Assembly (NCBI GenBank): GCA_016783605.1
Contig: JADHWG010000012.1
Span: 1 to 35,931, forward strand
Direction of reading: 5' to 3'
Length of the DNA: 35,931 nt
DNA from: Candidatus Omnitrophota bacterium
GTDB taxonomy: Bacteria > Omnitrophota > Gorgyraeia > Tantalellales > Tantalellaceae
The stretch's first letter is position 1. Each line of letters begins with the position of its first letter. Position numbers and translations under genes: made by a program. The notes beneath the pieces are model-generated. The model was not told where the DNA came from. It saw only the letters and a program-made list of their open reading frames with translations, and searched no databases. Positions 17,501-32,500 of the stretch are shown piece by piece.

Positions 17501-20500
17501 ATCCCGCGGAAGCCCTATGCCCTTTTCAGATAAACTTGCTCGCAGTCTTTTCACCCTGGTTGTATCCAAATCAATGGATTTTGCAGGCGTCCCCACATCA
17601 TGAACAGCCGCCGCAACCCTGATCTTGTTTATACCCTTAACAGAAACCTTCGCCGCACGAGCAAGAAGAACAGCGATTTTCTCAACCCTTTGAGCATGGC
17701 GCCGTGCAAAATGAGATCTATACCCATCGTATATCTTCCGGCAAACCCGCGAATTCCACCTACGAGGTAAAACTTGTTTCTTATGTCTTAAATAAGCTTC
17801 TCTCATATCGCTAACAAACGGCAATAACACCAGCATACCGGCAAAATGGCTTTTTATGCCTTCATGTAAATTAATGAAACTTTGTATTTTTGGAGAAAGT
17901 CTGCTGAATGCGGGGTGCCTGTAACCGTCACGCCTCGCAATTTCTATTTTTAGTATTTCTTTTAAGGTTGGAATGCCTTGTGTACTAGGATAATTTTCGA
18001 GGTCGGAATTAGCTTCATAATATTCTTCAAGCGCGGTGTAAGTAGCTTTCCCTATAAAGAAATATCTCACCGTGGCCCAGCTGAAATATATACCAATAAC
18101 AACCGGCGTGATATTTATCCAATTAAAATTGCCAAGTATAAGATATCTTAAAAACGCGGCTACAGTTAACGTTCCCGTTAAAAGACCCGCCTTGTATCCG
18201 GAAATGGTTTTGAAAGCATGTGAATCTGTTTCTTTAGCCGATTTCTCTTCACCGGGATTATGGCTAAAATAAGTCCATCTGCCTTCTTCCTCTCTATCCA
18301 GAGACAATTCTTTCTCGATTTTAGCACATGCATTAATCTGAGCCTTATACTTGCCATCAACAGTAATTTTAACACCAATATTTGACTCTTTTCCCCAGTC
18401 TATAACTGCCTTAACCAATATTTTCGTCATTGCCTTCTGATTTATTCCCCAGGGCAAACATTTGAACTCTTTCGGCAGTTTAATAAGGATGTTGCTATGT
18501 TCTTCATTATCACCTTCCTTAATTAACCCAAAGGTCTCATCACGCTCTCTAAATTTAGCTATAATGTCCCTTCTACGAGCCTTTTTGTTTACAACAGTTA
18601 GCCCCGTAATAGTTTGATCGAAATCTGTTCTGAGTGTTATTTTAAGCTTAGACCCATCATATATTAATGATTTGGGTTTCTTCGTTTTTATGTGGCTTCC
18701 AGCCTTTTTCGAATCTTCTTTAGTATCAAGCGAGACAGTTTTATCTTCGGACGTTTTCTTACCACTGTGATCATACTCAAAATAAACCGAACTACTGCGC
18801 TCTGTTGTTTCCAGTACGCTTAATGACAATTTTTTTTGGTATTTCTCGCAAAAATCAATACCACCCTTGTCTTTTTTAGATACTTCGATCCTACAGGTCA
18901 TATTGGAACTATTCGCCTCTTTTATAATCTCCTGAATTAACGCCTTTCGGATTTCGTCTTTTTTCATTCCTTTAGGCAAATTTTTAAAAGTCTTCGGGAG
19001 TTCAATGCATACATCATTATATCCACCACCTTCCGCTCCCCCACCAAAAATATAGTAATGCTTTTCAAGTTCGGCTATAATCTTCTTTTTTTTCGTTGTC
19101 AGATTTACAACAATAAGCTTTTTGCTATTTTTAACTTTACCTTCTTCACATCTTATCTCAATTTTAGGATCTCCATCTTCTAACGATTCGGATATTTTCG
19201 TTTTGCTGTTTTCTATGGGCGCATTGTCTAAATCGAAATCCACATTTTTTGAGTCTTCATCATTGGAAAGTTTTTCTTCTTCGTAAACATGTGCAAAATT
19301 AGTCCAGGACTCCTTCTCCGGTTCCGATAATACTAGCAAACTTAATTCATCTTTTTTTCTTCGACAAAAATTACCACTTGCCGCATCGCGAGTATGAGTC
19401 CCAACCTTAAGGTTCACTTTAAACTCATTCGCCATTTTTATAGCTTCCTGAATTAACGCTTTTCTGATATCGTCTTCCGTTACTTCCTCAGGCAAATTGC
19501 TAAAAGTTTCCGGCAGTTCAATGTATACGTTTTGGCATGCATCCTCTCCCCCTACCAACTCAAAAGTCTCTTCGCTTTCTTGAAGTTTAACTATAATTTC
19601 CCCATGTTTATTCAAAACAGTAAATCCAACGATTCCTTTATCCAACGCTTCGTTCCTTTTTATAGTGTAAGAGCTTCCCAGAACTTTATTTGAATCTTGT
19701 TCAATTTCGGACTCGTCACTTACAAATGATGCCTTGTTATCAATATTTTTCATATCTCCGGCATAGGAATCAATTTCAAAGTCGTCTTCATTGGCGGTCT
19801 CTTCCCCAAGATCAACCTGATCTGTTTCATCTGCACTCGAAGTAAATGTTTCTGTCTCTTCCGGATTTCTCGATATTTTGTCCTCTTTGTAATCGTGTGA
19901 AAAATAAAACAGCTGCCAAAATCTTTTACTTTCCGTTCCCGCTTCTCTTAGATCTAATTCTTCCGCATTCTTCCGGCAGAAGGTGAGACCTTCCCGGTCT
20001 ATTATGGGCCACCAAACTCCAATTATGACATTCGTTTTTAATCTATTTGCCTCGTTTATGACTGTCAAAATTAACGCTTTTCTAATAGTATTTTTTGTTA
20101 CTCCCTTTGGTAAATTATGAAAAATAATCGGCAACTCGACATAAAGATTAATAAGTCCACCACTGATTTTCACCAAATCAAAACTATCCTTTGACTTGTT
20201 AAATTCGGCAATAATTTTTCTTTTTTTCGTTTTTGTGTTTACAATAGTGAACCCCGAAATAATCTGCTCACTATCCCTTTCACATATTATTTCAAATTTG
20301 GTATCTTTTTCTTCGATTATTGATTCAGATGGTTCCAATTTTTTCATTTTTTTCAGCGTTTTGTGCAAATCTAAACTAAAGAAAATCATTGTCGTTATAA
20401 ATACCAGCCCCAAAACAGCAACACTCCGCAGTCTATCGCCCGCATACCATAGTCCGCCTGCAAATAAGAGACCTACAATCGAGCCGATAATTCCCGCTAT

Positions 20501-23500
20501 GTCTCTCTTCTTCTCAAAACGAAGGTGGGAAATTTGTTCTTGTTTTGTTTTTTCGCTGAAAATTTCCGGAGTTTTGTTTATGTACGTACCATATTCATGC
20601 CAAAAACACATCCATTTTTCTTTCTGATTCGGTTCATCTAATAAGAGTTCCTTTCTATGTCGCCTGCAATAATCGATACCGACACTGTCATTTAGAGATA
20701 GCCTGACGCTTACATTTACCTTTACTTTGTTCGCTTCCATTACAACTTCGCGGATTAGAGCATGGCGGATCTCATTTTCTGTTACATCTATAGGTAAATT
20801 CTGAAACGTTTCAGGAAGTATAATGTCCATATATTTTATCAACTCTATCGTTACCAGATTATAAGTGCCGTCAGAATCCTTAAGCTCAGCTATGGTTTCA
20901 TTTTTGTTTAGAACAGTAAATCCTGTAACTATTCCGTCTTTCGTTTCGTTTTTCGTTATAACGTATGCTTGTCCTTCAGACGTTTCTATTTGCTCGACAG
21001 GTTTTGACGAAGATACTTCACATTCAAAAACAACATAAAGAGCACCTTCTTTAACTTCACGTTTTTTCATATCTTTATTTTTTTCGCAAGAATTGATGCC
21101 TTCCGTATCTCCCGCGGGAAGCAATAAAATAACGGTGTTCACCTTCGTTTTTTCGGCTGTTTCTTTTGCCGCTCCGAAAACAGCGGATACCACGTCCGCA
21201 CGACTGACACCTTCTATTTCTTCCGGCGACATCAGCAACATTACTTTAATCTCATCAGTTTCCTTTGCAAGCGGGCACTCCAATATTGTTTCCTTATTTT
21301 CGCCTGAAACAGCGTAAACAACCCGATCATTTTTCTCCCCGCCAAGTTTCATGCTTACACTGAGTTTAACTTTTCTTTCGGTTGTAGATGATTTTTCTGC
21401 GGACGTTCCATTCTGTTCAGCAGCTGCGGAGGTTTCCTTTGCCTTTCGTTTTTTCAGTCCAAGCCATCCGGCTACAAGTAACAAGAGACTTAATATACCG
21501 GCTGTTATTTTCTTCCAATTGTTTGCAAGAAATTGGATTTCTTTTAGCGCTTTTAGATCATTTTTCTCGTGCGCAGCGGATATCTTTTTCATAAAAACAT
21601 CTTTAGCATCATATTTCATTTTTATTTTTTTCTTTCTGATCTCCGTAAACTTTTTTTCAGCCTGCTTTTTTAATTCCTCATCTTTTAAAGGAGGAATCAA
21701 CGTTTGTTTCTGTATGTTTAGCTTTATCCTGGTCTTGGCTTTTTCAATTTTTTCTTTTATTTCTTTTACTTCCTCGTCGGAGACACCTTTTTCAGACAAA
21801 ACCTCTATCGCTTTTTCAGCAAAATTCAGTTCTTTTGTTTCATTAGCTTCAATCGCGTCACGAATATCGGCTTCAATGTCCTTAATTAAATCATCCGCGG
21901 AAGATTCTTCCATATACACTTGATCTCCCGAATATGCAGGTTCTCCTTTTTCCAGAGTCGCACCAAAACCCATCGCTGTTTTGGCCATATCAACCGTCTG
22001 CCCTAAAATGCTGTAATCAACATTAATTTCCGGAGCCGATAACGGCTGATCCTGTATTATCGGCATGCCAAACTTTATAGTTCCTTTAAAGTCAGAAATA
22101 ACACCTCCGTCGATTATTATTCTGATCCCTTTAATCTTTTTGGGATTAAATACCTTCGCCTCATCCGCCGAGGATATAAATCCTTTTAGTCTGGCCAAAG
22201 GTAAATCACCTTGGACACTTGAACTATTGGCAAACCCCGCGCTCCACCTACGGTGCTTTGAATAGATATTGCCGTTTTCATCTATTAGTATTGTCTCGAT
22301 CCGGCGCGACCATTCATCTTTTTCTTTAGCAACATCCTTTCCTTCCGCGTTAAAAACCTCAAATGGTATTACAAATTCTCTGCCCGTCATATCCAAGACC
22401 TTCGGTAGATTTGACAGAAGCACAATACTACCCGCGTCCTCTTCAACTGTTTTGCCGCAAATATTAATTCCTAAAGAAAAAGAACCATCATCCATTGCAT
22501 TCGTCTCGCTAATTACGGCACGTTCAGTATAGATCGACCATGCCCGATGAGAAATAACCTGTTTTTTTACCGAGAAAACCTTATAGTAAAAATCCATTAG
22601 CCCAAAGCGGGAACAAAACACCATAAATTCTTCACTAAGCGCGGCAAATTCCTTTTTATTTTCAAATGTTACGCCATTCCCCGCGTCTATCCAAACTTTC
22701 TGCCGTTCTATACCTATAATGATCCATTTTAAACATGTTTCAGCCCTGGCCATATCGCCCTGCACAATATAATCTTTAAAATCTCCTTCCATTTTTCCAA
22801 ATAACCACCTGTTTTGTTTTTTGAAATATGGATCCTGTTCAAGAATAGACTCTATATCACTTGGAAAAAGTTCGTACTCTTCGGAAATATCACGCTGATA
22901 AACTGACTCTATACTTCTTGTTCTCGCTTTTGTGATCAAACTAGGAATAAAATCTTCAAACAATAACGGTTGGGCGATAATCACACCAATACCGATAACA
23001 AGTGGGATAAGAACGAGATTAATAAAAATCGTTTTCCAAACCAATTTTACGCGATATAAAAAAGTTTTTTTCTGTCCAAATTTAAGCGCGCCTAACATCT
23101 GTCTTCCTCTCGGCCAGAAACGCTCTCCCTGATACGGGGCAAAAGCCGTAAAAGTGATCAATACACCCGCTATTTTAAGATTTTCAAACATTGACACCAA
23201 TCGATGCTGTTTTGTAAAATAGTCGACCATATGCCCTGGGCGCAGACCTATAGAAGTTACGCGTTTTTGGCTTCCGGGACCCCTTGGAATCCGGCTTAAA
23301 ATCTGTGTCAAAACTGTGCTAATAAGCATAAACAGGCCAAGTCTTGTCATAAAAATAGCTATTGCGGAATGGAGTCCACAGGTTACAAGGATACTTGCCG
23401 CATAAGCTATCCCAACACCCGCCATGCCAAAAAACCAGCTGAACCGAATATCTCCCCTGACTCTGGATTGAACGTTTTCAGCATACGCCTCGGCAGTTTT

Positions 23501-26500
23501 TAAAGCACGTTCATAAATCGCGGTCAGCTCATTTAAAGGTATCGCCGCTATACCGCCCTTCCAATTCCCCAAAAGATCTCCCAAGCCAAAAGGATCGTCT
23601 CCAATTTGGGTGTCGATGTACGCTTTAGCAGCATTATCTGTACACGGAGGTTTCGTTTCCCAAATTTGTCGATACGCAGTCATATGAGCTAACGCGATAC
23701 TTTCATCAGCTTTAAGTTCCGCCAAAGCTCCCCTAACATTCCTCAGATACTTATCTATAAATTTCAAAACAAATTCTTCATCCGAAAATCGAGAATTATG
23801 CTCCGCGACGTGGCGATGCGGAATCAGCTCATTAAGTATTCCTGTCCCGCCGGCATCCATAGACGGTATACCTATCAATGGGCTTTTCTTAACCTTAGTT
23901 AACATCATCCTAAGCATTTCTGTTGTTGATTCTTCGTCTTGTATGTCATGCTGAAAGCTTGAGAGCCAACCATGCACAGTTTGTATGAGAGGTGGTGATA
24001 AAAATAAAGCCGCACCGATGAATGACGTCGGTAGCCATCCGTTCATAAGTGGAATCCATATCTTTAAAACCTCAACAGCATCTGCTATAAACAATCCTAA
24101 TCCAAACCCCAAAAACTCCAAGGACGAAAGAAGACCTAAAACCGCCACTCCATAAAAAATAGTCATAGCTAGCGTATATATCGCGGCAAGAACTGACGGA
24201 GTTGATGCCGCCAAATGCGAAATATGCTGAAACTTCCAGTATCCCATAGCCTTGACAGGGTCTATCTGCCACGCCGCGTTTCTTTTGAATCCTGTCCATA
24301 CAAGAAGTCTGTTAACCACATGACCAATGTAATAAAAGATTATTCCGCCGGCAACAAATCCAATGCAAGCCGCCGTAAGTCCCGCAAAAATATATCCATG
24401 AGCACTTCCAAGAACCGCCCATCCTAAAGCCATGCCGCATAAATATTGTCCAAAAAACATAAAGAAAGCCGCCGGATGGGACAAAACAACAGCAAATGTC
24501 TGCATAGTGATCCATCGGGATCTCTGACGCCACCAAGGGGAACCCATGCCAGGCAGGAGATCTTCATAAATCTGGGTAAACGGACCAACAAGCCGCGTTA
24601 CTGAAAGCTTATACAGGCTGAGCCTTCGACCTAATTCTGAGTCTTCAATTATGTTATAAGAATCCCATGTGCCGCTGATACTGTATGTGTTAAGATGATT
24701 CCGAAGCAAATTTGAGGAAATACGTATTTTTCGAATTTCAGGATCAAATAAAGACCGCAGAGGGTGTACAATCACCTGGGCGAAAAAACGAATTAAAACC
24801 GGCATTTTCGCGTATTGTTCAGCAACCCTTGTCTCTTCTTTTTGAACAATTTCTCTCAGCGGCATCAAAAGATTTTGAATTCGTGCTCTGTCATTTAAAC
24901 ATCTCGTCAATCTCCCGCATTCATCCAATTCTTCTCCCGCGAGCATATCCCAACGAAACCCGTTACCTGTCCCGCCAAGAAAAAGAAACCCTAGCTCCGT
25001 CTGGCCGATCTGAATTTTTGTATGCCACAACATATAATCCGAATGTCCCATATATATCTCGTCAGGATGTTTTATAGGCACCTGCCTCAGCTCTGCCTGC
25101 ACGATCGCCGGAAGGTTTCTCGCGTTAAATTCTGACATGGCAAAATATTCCGCGCTCTCATACACCCCTATAAAACTTTTCAGCATAAACGAAGAGCGTT
25201 CTTTTGCTCCTCCATTAATATCAGAATCAGCCAGTATTATTTCCCTTTTTAGTAAAGATTTTCCCCAGCATATCGCTTTAAAGGCTAATACAAAAGTTGT
25301 CCACCAATATGTAACTTTTAATTTCCATCTCTGACCTGTCAATCCCCTGTATTTAATTCCCCATCTTCTCAGATCTCTCCTATTTGTCCTTCCAACTATC
25401 TCATCGTCAATAGCCCTTTCCTTCATTCTCCATAAAAGCGACTTTGACTTCAGTAAAAGCGGACCCAGCCTATCTTCCTGGTCAACCAATTCGACAAATC
25501 CCGGTAACTTAAAATATTCTCCTTCTCTCTCCGCTCTCGCCTTCCTTTCTCCATACATTTTTTTGAGATACTGCACAGTTTCAACATTAAGCACCGGTTT
25601 CATACGTACCTTTTTTTGGTTCTTTTTTGAGTTCACACCCCACATTGACCCTGTATAAATCATTATGTTATCGCGATATTGCGCTATTTCACCCCCCTCC
25701 TGCATTGCTTCACGCACTTTGTCTACATTAGGGTCATCATCATCCATACATAGAACCATATCAATATGCCCGTTATAGCTTTTTGCGGCACTATCTAATG
25801 TATCTTTTATCTGCCATACACTATCTCCAAAAAATGTGTTCATCAAGACAACTGACTCGAATATCTTCTCGGCTATACTCGTTGTCTGAACAATTTTATC
25901 CCATTCTGCCAAAGTAAATTTAGAAACAATATCCTGATTCGTTGAACGTCCGTTTTCATCAATAGGCGCGGATGTTCCGTTTAAAGATCTCATTCTCTCA
26001 ACATACTCGGGTTCTTCCATCAACGCGTCAATTATCTCCTGCCTATGTCTTGTATCATTGGCAATAAGAGCTATATCCAAAACACTGCATGTTCTTTTTG
26101 TGGGATTTCCGGGGACAGAACTGGAAAATTTTATTCTGTGAAGAATCCAGTTAGATAAAGCCTCATTTTTTGAAAGTCTGACAACTTTTCTCCACCCTGC
26201 ATAGGATTTACAGATTTTTTTAAAAATATTTTTTATTTTCTCAGGTTGATTTTCTCCAACAGCATCCAGCTCATAAATAATTCTCGGCAGATAATGTGCT
26301 TTACCCTCTTGTATCAGTTCCTCTCGCGCTCTGATTAGGGCTTCTTTTATCAATTTCGGTGGCACATAATCAAGCACATCTTGATCTTGTACCTCATTAT
26401 TTTGTTCTTCAGAACCCGGAATAATCATATACAAAAGATACGTACCAATTAAAAATACAAGCGCGTAATGCCATATGTGCGCTTTCGCGATAAAAGCCAA

Positions 26501-29500
26501 AACCTTTGGCGAAAAAGACGCAACTTTATCTGGAAAAAATTCTACTGAAGCTTGAATAAGAGTTCTGCTTATTTTAGCAAATCCAGACTTAAAAGTTGTT
26601 GCCCACAATTTAATGAAGAAAAATCTTTTCTCCCCCACTACCTTTAATAACCCATATTTCATTAAACGCGCAAGATTAGTTCCCCACGAAATGTATCCTT
26701 TGTATGCCAAAAACCCTAATCCGCCCGCGAAACAAACTTTTAAAAAATTTCGCGTCTTTCTGGTGTAACCGGTGATAAATAAAATGTTTTTCAAAATGCC
26801 CACAACAGTAAGAAACCCAACAACTGCCGCGGTAATCAGCACAATCGTAAACGTTCCGCCGCTCATTACAGTTATGTTTTCGACCAATCCCCGCACAGTA
26901 AGAAAAATTCTTAAATTAAACGCATATTTACAAATTGGAACAGCTATCGCTGTAAATATCACGGTATGCCACAAATGCCTCTGCCAAAAAAGTTTTGGAT
27001 AACTTGTATTTTCCGGTCCCGGACCGAATCTTCCCTTTACTGTTCCAACCGCGAGATCCGCGGTTACTTCTTCTCTTTCAGTAATAAGCTCTATGGCTTG
27101 TTGCTCCGGGTAGCCTTGCTGAATTGCCGCGCGAACCTGTCTTACTCTGTCTCTGATATGCGGCAGATATCCATAAATATTGTTAAAAGGCACAATCGGC
27201 TGTACAGGATCCAGATAAGGAATACCCGTCCAATTTGAATATGAACTAAACCCGTTGCGAGGCATATCTTCTGTCACCATAGGATATGAAAGATGATCTT
27301 GCGGTTTTCCGGGCATAAGAGTTGTCGAAGGGTGGTCTCCGGGGGTTTGAGTCATATAAAAGTGAGGACCTTGCACATAAAACGTAGGCATAACATCATG
27401 CCGTTGTTGGTCGGGAGGATAATGTACTCTCGCGAATAAGGTATAGTTCTTATGTGTTTTTAAAAAATTAACCCACTCTTCTAAATAGTTCAGATAGGAT
27501 ATAAAAGAAATCTGCTGAGTATTAAGCTCAATCGCGTCATTTACGCCTCCAAAAGGAACCTGAATCGGAAAAACCAATAATTCCCGCCATTCTTCTGCAG
27601 AAAAGCCGTAGCTGTTTTCCTCTGTTATGAGCTTCTCATAATATACCCTTAACGTCTTCACTTCTTGCTCCATGACATTCAAGGCATTTTTTTGAGATCC
27701 AAATCCTTTTCTTAAAAACGGAAATATCATCAGGATTACGTCACCGAAAAGTTTAAAACTTGAGACTATCCCCAACGCCATGAAAATCAGCGCTATAATC
27801 GCCGGACCCGGACCATATCCCAAAACAAACCCTGTACTCTTCGCTTTTAGATAATTAGCTCCAAAAAGAAAGACACCCGTAATAAAAAACAAAAAGGAGC
27901 TAATCTTATACCTATATTCCGGCACATAAGGACCTGTACGCCGTCCATAAAACCTATTTCCTCTAAACGCCGTACGGAACGGTTCAACGCTTCTGTAAAC
28001 ATTCCACATAGCGGTCTGCATATGGTCAATAAGCCTGTTTTGGTCCGCCCACATTCTGTCATAATCAGCTTGCGGTGTAAAAACTTCTCGGCTGATCGTA
28101 ACAGGTTTACTCCAATCTCGATAAAATCCGGGTATTTTACTTAAAATCTTTTCTTTCCATCCAACCGGTTTCTCTTTCCTTTTGATACTGTTATTAACAA
28201 CCGCAAAATCATATACGGCCTTTATCGCTATTATGAGACTTATGCAATAAAATATTAACCACGGCCATGATGTAGGTGCTACTAATATAACTTTCGAAAA
28301 CGTGCCCTGAAGCAAATAGAGCGAATTTTGCAAACCCGCCGCCTTGCTTGATATAACCTTAATAGCTGCGTCTTTAAACGAGGCATCTACTCCTGAGGCT
28401 ACGATTAAAGCTGATATAAAAAATGTAACAAAAACTATTAATTTTCCAAATGGTCCCTGTTTATGTTTTGTTTCCTCTTTCTTTTTTTCATCCATAACTT
28501 TATCATCCGAGAAGTCTTCATCTTCGGAATCAGTTTTTTCCTTTTTAGAACTTTTTTCGGCACGCCGTCCGGCACCAGGTCCGCTTCTATCATTTCCGGT
28601 ACCGTTTCCTTTTCCACCTTTCCATTTTCTATATTTCTTATGTGAACCCGCACCGATCAAAAACATCACAAAAACAATTATGCCCGCCATGATAACCTTC
28701 GCTATCATCCTGACCACATTAACAAATTCACGTTTTATAACTTCAAAAGGCGTTGTTTTCGTTTTTTCATTATAAAAATCCATTGCCTTTTTGAAATCTG
28801 CGGAAGTAAAGCTTCCGTCGTTTAGGTCTACTGCTTTTATAATTTCGGTCTGTGTAAGTATGTGAGCTTTTAGTTCTTCCAAAGTAAGTTCGCCCATTTT
28901 ATCGTTAGCAAAACGAATCACGGTTTTTACAAAAAGATTGAATTTTTCTCTCCGCGGCAAAGAATCATATTCTTTACTCTCCGCGGCGGAGCGGATTTTT
29001 AGATAGCCCCTTAGATCTTCGCCATATTCATTAGAAGCAACTTCTTTAAAAATTTCAATAAAAGTTTCAAAATCGAAATCTTCTTGATTATTCCCTGCCC
29101 AATAAGCAATTGTACCGATCGAGTCCCCTCCAACTTTAGTTGTCAGATCAAGGTAATCCACAGTTTTTTGTTTCTTAACACCGTGTAATATCCCGAACCT
29201 TTCTATAGCGGTGTTCGCCAATATTACCATTTTATCTTTTAAAACTCTGAATTCTTCATTTTTCGTTAAAACAGGTTCTCCTGTCAACGGATTCTTCTCA
29301 ACCGTTAGCCTTGCCGTCCAGTATAAAATATTTCCCGTACTTACAGCGCTAACAGGTATTTTTCCGACCAAATCTGTAAAAATATTTTTTATTTTTACGG
29401 CATTATTGAACAATTTCACAAGTTCATCTTCGGTATTTATATTATTAAAACGTGCGACAGTATAAATCGTATCTAAAACTTCCCTTCCAACATTTTCTTT

Positions 29501-32500
29501 AAACATCTCATCTTCATCTTGGTGTTTCTTTTGTCTCTGGCTAGAGAATTTCCGTAACGCGTTTAGAACAAAATCCCTGGCCTTTCTATTGGTTCCTATT
29601 TTAAGGGAATATTGCTCTTCCAAAATCGGCGCGTCATGTGGGTCAAAATACTCGGCCAAAATGAGCCCTTTGTCCTGCGGAGTAAAAGAAAGAGATCTAT
29701 ATCGTGGGAGTTCTATTACTTTCCCCATCTCGGATCTGTCAATTTCTTCCTCAATCCAGTTTCTATTCTCTGTACCAAACAGTACAATATTTGAAGTTTT
29801 AAGTTCATCCGGCAAGAAACCTTCTAATAGTTTTATTTGCGAAAGATCTACCCCTCTCGTTTCTTGTTTTAAAGCCACTTGCCCTTTCACTTGTCCGGCT
29901 TCACTATGGATCAGTTCATATCCTCTCGCGGAATCCGCCTGCCCATCTATATACGGAAAGGCAAAAATTTTGTCTCCTATTTTCTTTTCTATAATCGAAA
30001 CTTGAAATAAATACCGCGTGTCCTTTTCTTTCCCCTTATAGCCTACATAATAAACATTTCTGAGATTACACTTTCCGGGGAGATCTGCTTTCGCAAGATT
30101 AATTTTAAATGTCTCCGCGTTCCTGCACGCGTTTATCTCTTCCCATAAATCCGGGATAGTTTTACCATCTTTAGGCTCTAGCTCAAACTCCGCGATAATA
30201 ATAAGCTCTTTTTTGTCGCCGACGGGCACTCTTTTGTGAAAATACAATATGCCCTGATTATAAGCGTCTTCTCCTTCTACGGTTTTAGCTAACCCGCTAT
30301 ACAAACTCAATACATTTGTTTCATCTTGATCATCAATCGCGAAATACTTTTCACATGTTTTCTCAAATTCAGTCAATATTCCGGTTTCTATGTTGTCAAC
30401 TGTCCCGGTCTCTTCATTTATGTCCACCGTCTCAAGCGGCAATTGATAACCCTCAACCACCTCTCTCCACCCGATCTCAGTCTTATGTGGTTTACCTAAA
30501 AATACCTTTTGGGGATAATAAAATCCTTTTACCCCGCCTATTTCGATCGTCAAAAACCATTCATCCCCATCAAGAAGATAATGTACAGGCTGACGCCGCA
30601 GTTCTAAATCCGCGTCTACATAATTAACGGCAAAACTATCACCATTTGTCTTCACTAAATATGCTTTCCATTGTTCTGATTCAAATTCTATTTCTGTTGG
30701 GATATAGGTTTTGAATATAGATACAGGTCGACCTTTTTCTGATATTTCTTGTAAAACATTTTGCGGATTTTTTGTTTCTAACAATTCGGGTTCGAACGCG
30801 TCTATTCTTACTACCGCTCTCGTCTTTTCCTCATCATCGTATATGTATACTACCTGTTCTAAAACAGTACCATCTTGCGTCTCTAAATATCTTTGAACGG
30901 GGAATTCTCCGGAATAAACATCCGCAGTGAACTTCCCTTCATCGTATGTATAACTAAGATTTTCTTTTCTTACATTATCTTTCAGCTCGCTTATTCTATA
31001 TAAATCCGGCTCATCCGCGTTTCTACGCCTTGTTAAAAGAGAAGTTTTTTCATAATCAATAGTATCGAGACTATCCTTCGAAAAATTTTCGGAAACCCTG
31101 TAGATGTATTCTTTCATTTCCTTTTCATCTTCATCATAAATCATTATCTGATGATCCCTTTCTTTCTCATCTGGATCATATTTCCTTACATCTTCGTACA
31201 ATAGCTTTCCTTTAAAATCGTAAATACCATACACTTCTTCAAGGGGCTCATCTACACCAGGTTCTCTTATCACCTTGTGTCCCCATTTCACGTCCGGAGG
31301 GAAACTTATAACTTTTGTTTTACCGCTAATAGTGCCTTTGCCTTCACCCAAATAGATCACAGCTTCTCTGGAATTAATATCTATTTCCGTTATTATTCTT
31401 CCTTGCCTGTCCGTCTTCTCGCCGCTTGTTAAATCGCTTAAATTAAATACTTCGGGAATAAAATTGAATGTTTTATCGGTTGTTTCATCGTATAAAACTC
31501 CTGTAGAGGAAACTTTTATAGTATTGTCATTTATCCCCTTTGTAACAACTCTATCAACACAAACATTATTCTCATAACGTATTGTCTCAGAATGAATGCT
31601 TCCACCGCGTAAAAATATAGGATTATTAAATTCTATTTCTACGGTTTTATACCCTTTCAATTTTCTTGTTTTTTGGGCAAGAGGATCATATTTTATTTCT
31701 TTAAAGGTCATATCTCTGCCGCCAAGAAAAATAAACTTTTTCCTGTTCCTGTAACGCGCTTCGCCGACTACTATAATTTCGTTACCTAATTCGTCATATC
31801 CATAAACGCGTTTTATAACTTCATCTTTCTTAGTATCCTTGTCATATTCGTATATCTCTATTTCATCCACTTCCATCTCATCTAAATTTCGGTTAAATCT
31901 GTAATTCCATACTACTTTAAATAAAAACTCGCCGTTTTTATCCGTAATCATATCAATATATTCTTTAATCCTAACCTTTTCGGCGATATATTGCTTTTTC
32001 GTCTGGGTTATATGATGAACTGCTCTATTATCCGTTATCTTTTGTTCCAATACACGCTCCCGAGCGGGATCCCATCTGATAGCAATTAAAGCTTTTCCAC
32101 CAACCACTCGTTCACAACTTCGGTTAATCCCTTGAAACCATTCCTTTTCGTCAGCAGTCTTTATTTTTCGACCTAAAACATCTCCGGCTTTTAACTTCGT
32201 ACCCGCGATAAATGTCTTCTGAACAGGCACATGTGTAAAGTCAGGTGCCGGAGAAACTGTTACATCAGGTGTAAATGCCGGTTTAGAAATTTTTGGTTTT
32301 TGAGAAGGCATCGGCGGGATAATTTTAGTAGGGGGCTCGGGCTTTTTCTGGATTTTTGTCGGATCAGGCATAGAAGGCGCGCGCGGTCTTATTGTCTTTA
32401 ACTCTTCCAACGACTTCTCTAACACCCCGGGATGTCTTCTGTATTTGATGTATGTCGAATTTTCTTTGTTATCAAACCATATGTTTATCCCGGTCATCCC

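Noticed and set aside
21351-21923. A 190-codon + strand frame rich in Phe and Ser.
   Set aside because: It mirrors the Lys/Glu-rich coiled coil of the giant protein, since antisense of GAA/AAA codons gives Phe/Ser; no features of its own.
22940-28720. Cyclic beta-1,2-glucan synthase (NdvB/ChvB type) as the identity of the membrane module.
   Set aside because: No GH94 phosphorylase part is present, and the motifs fit a general GT2 synthase; a more exact label is not supported.
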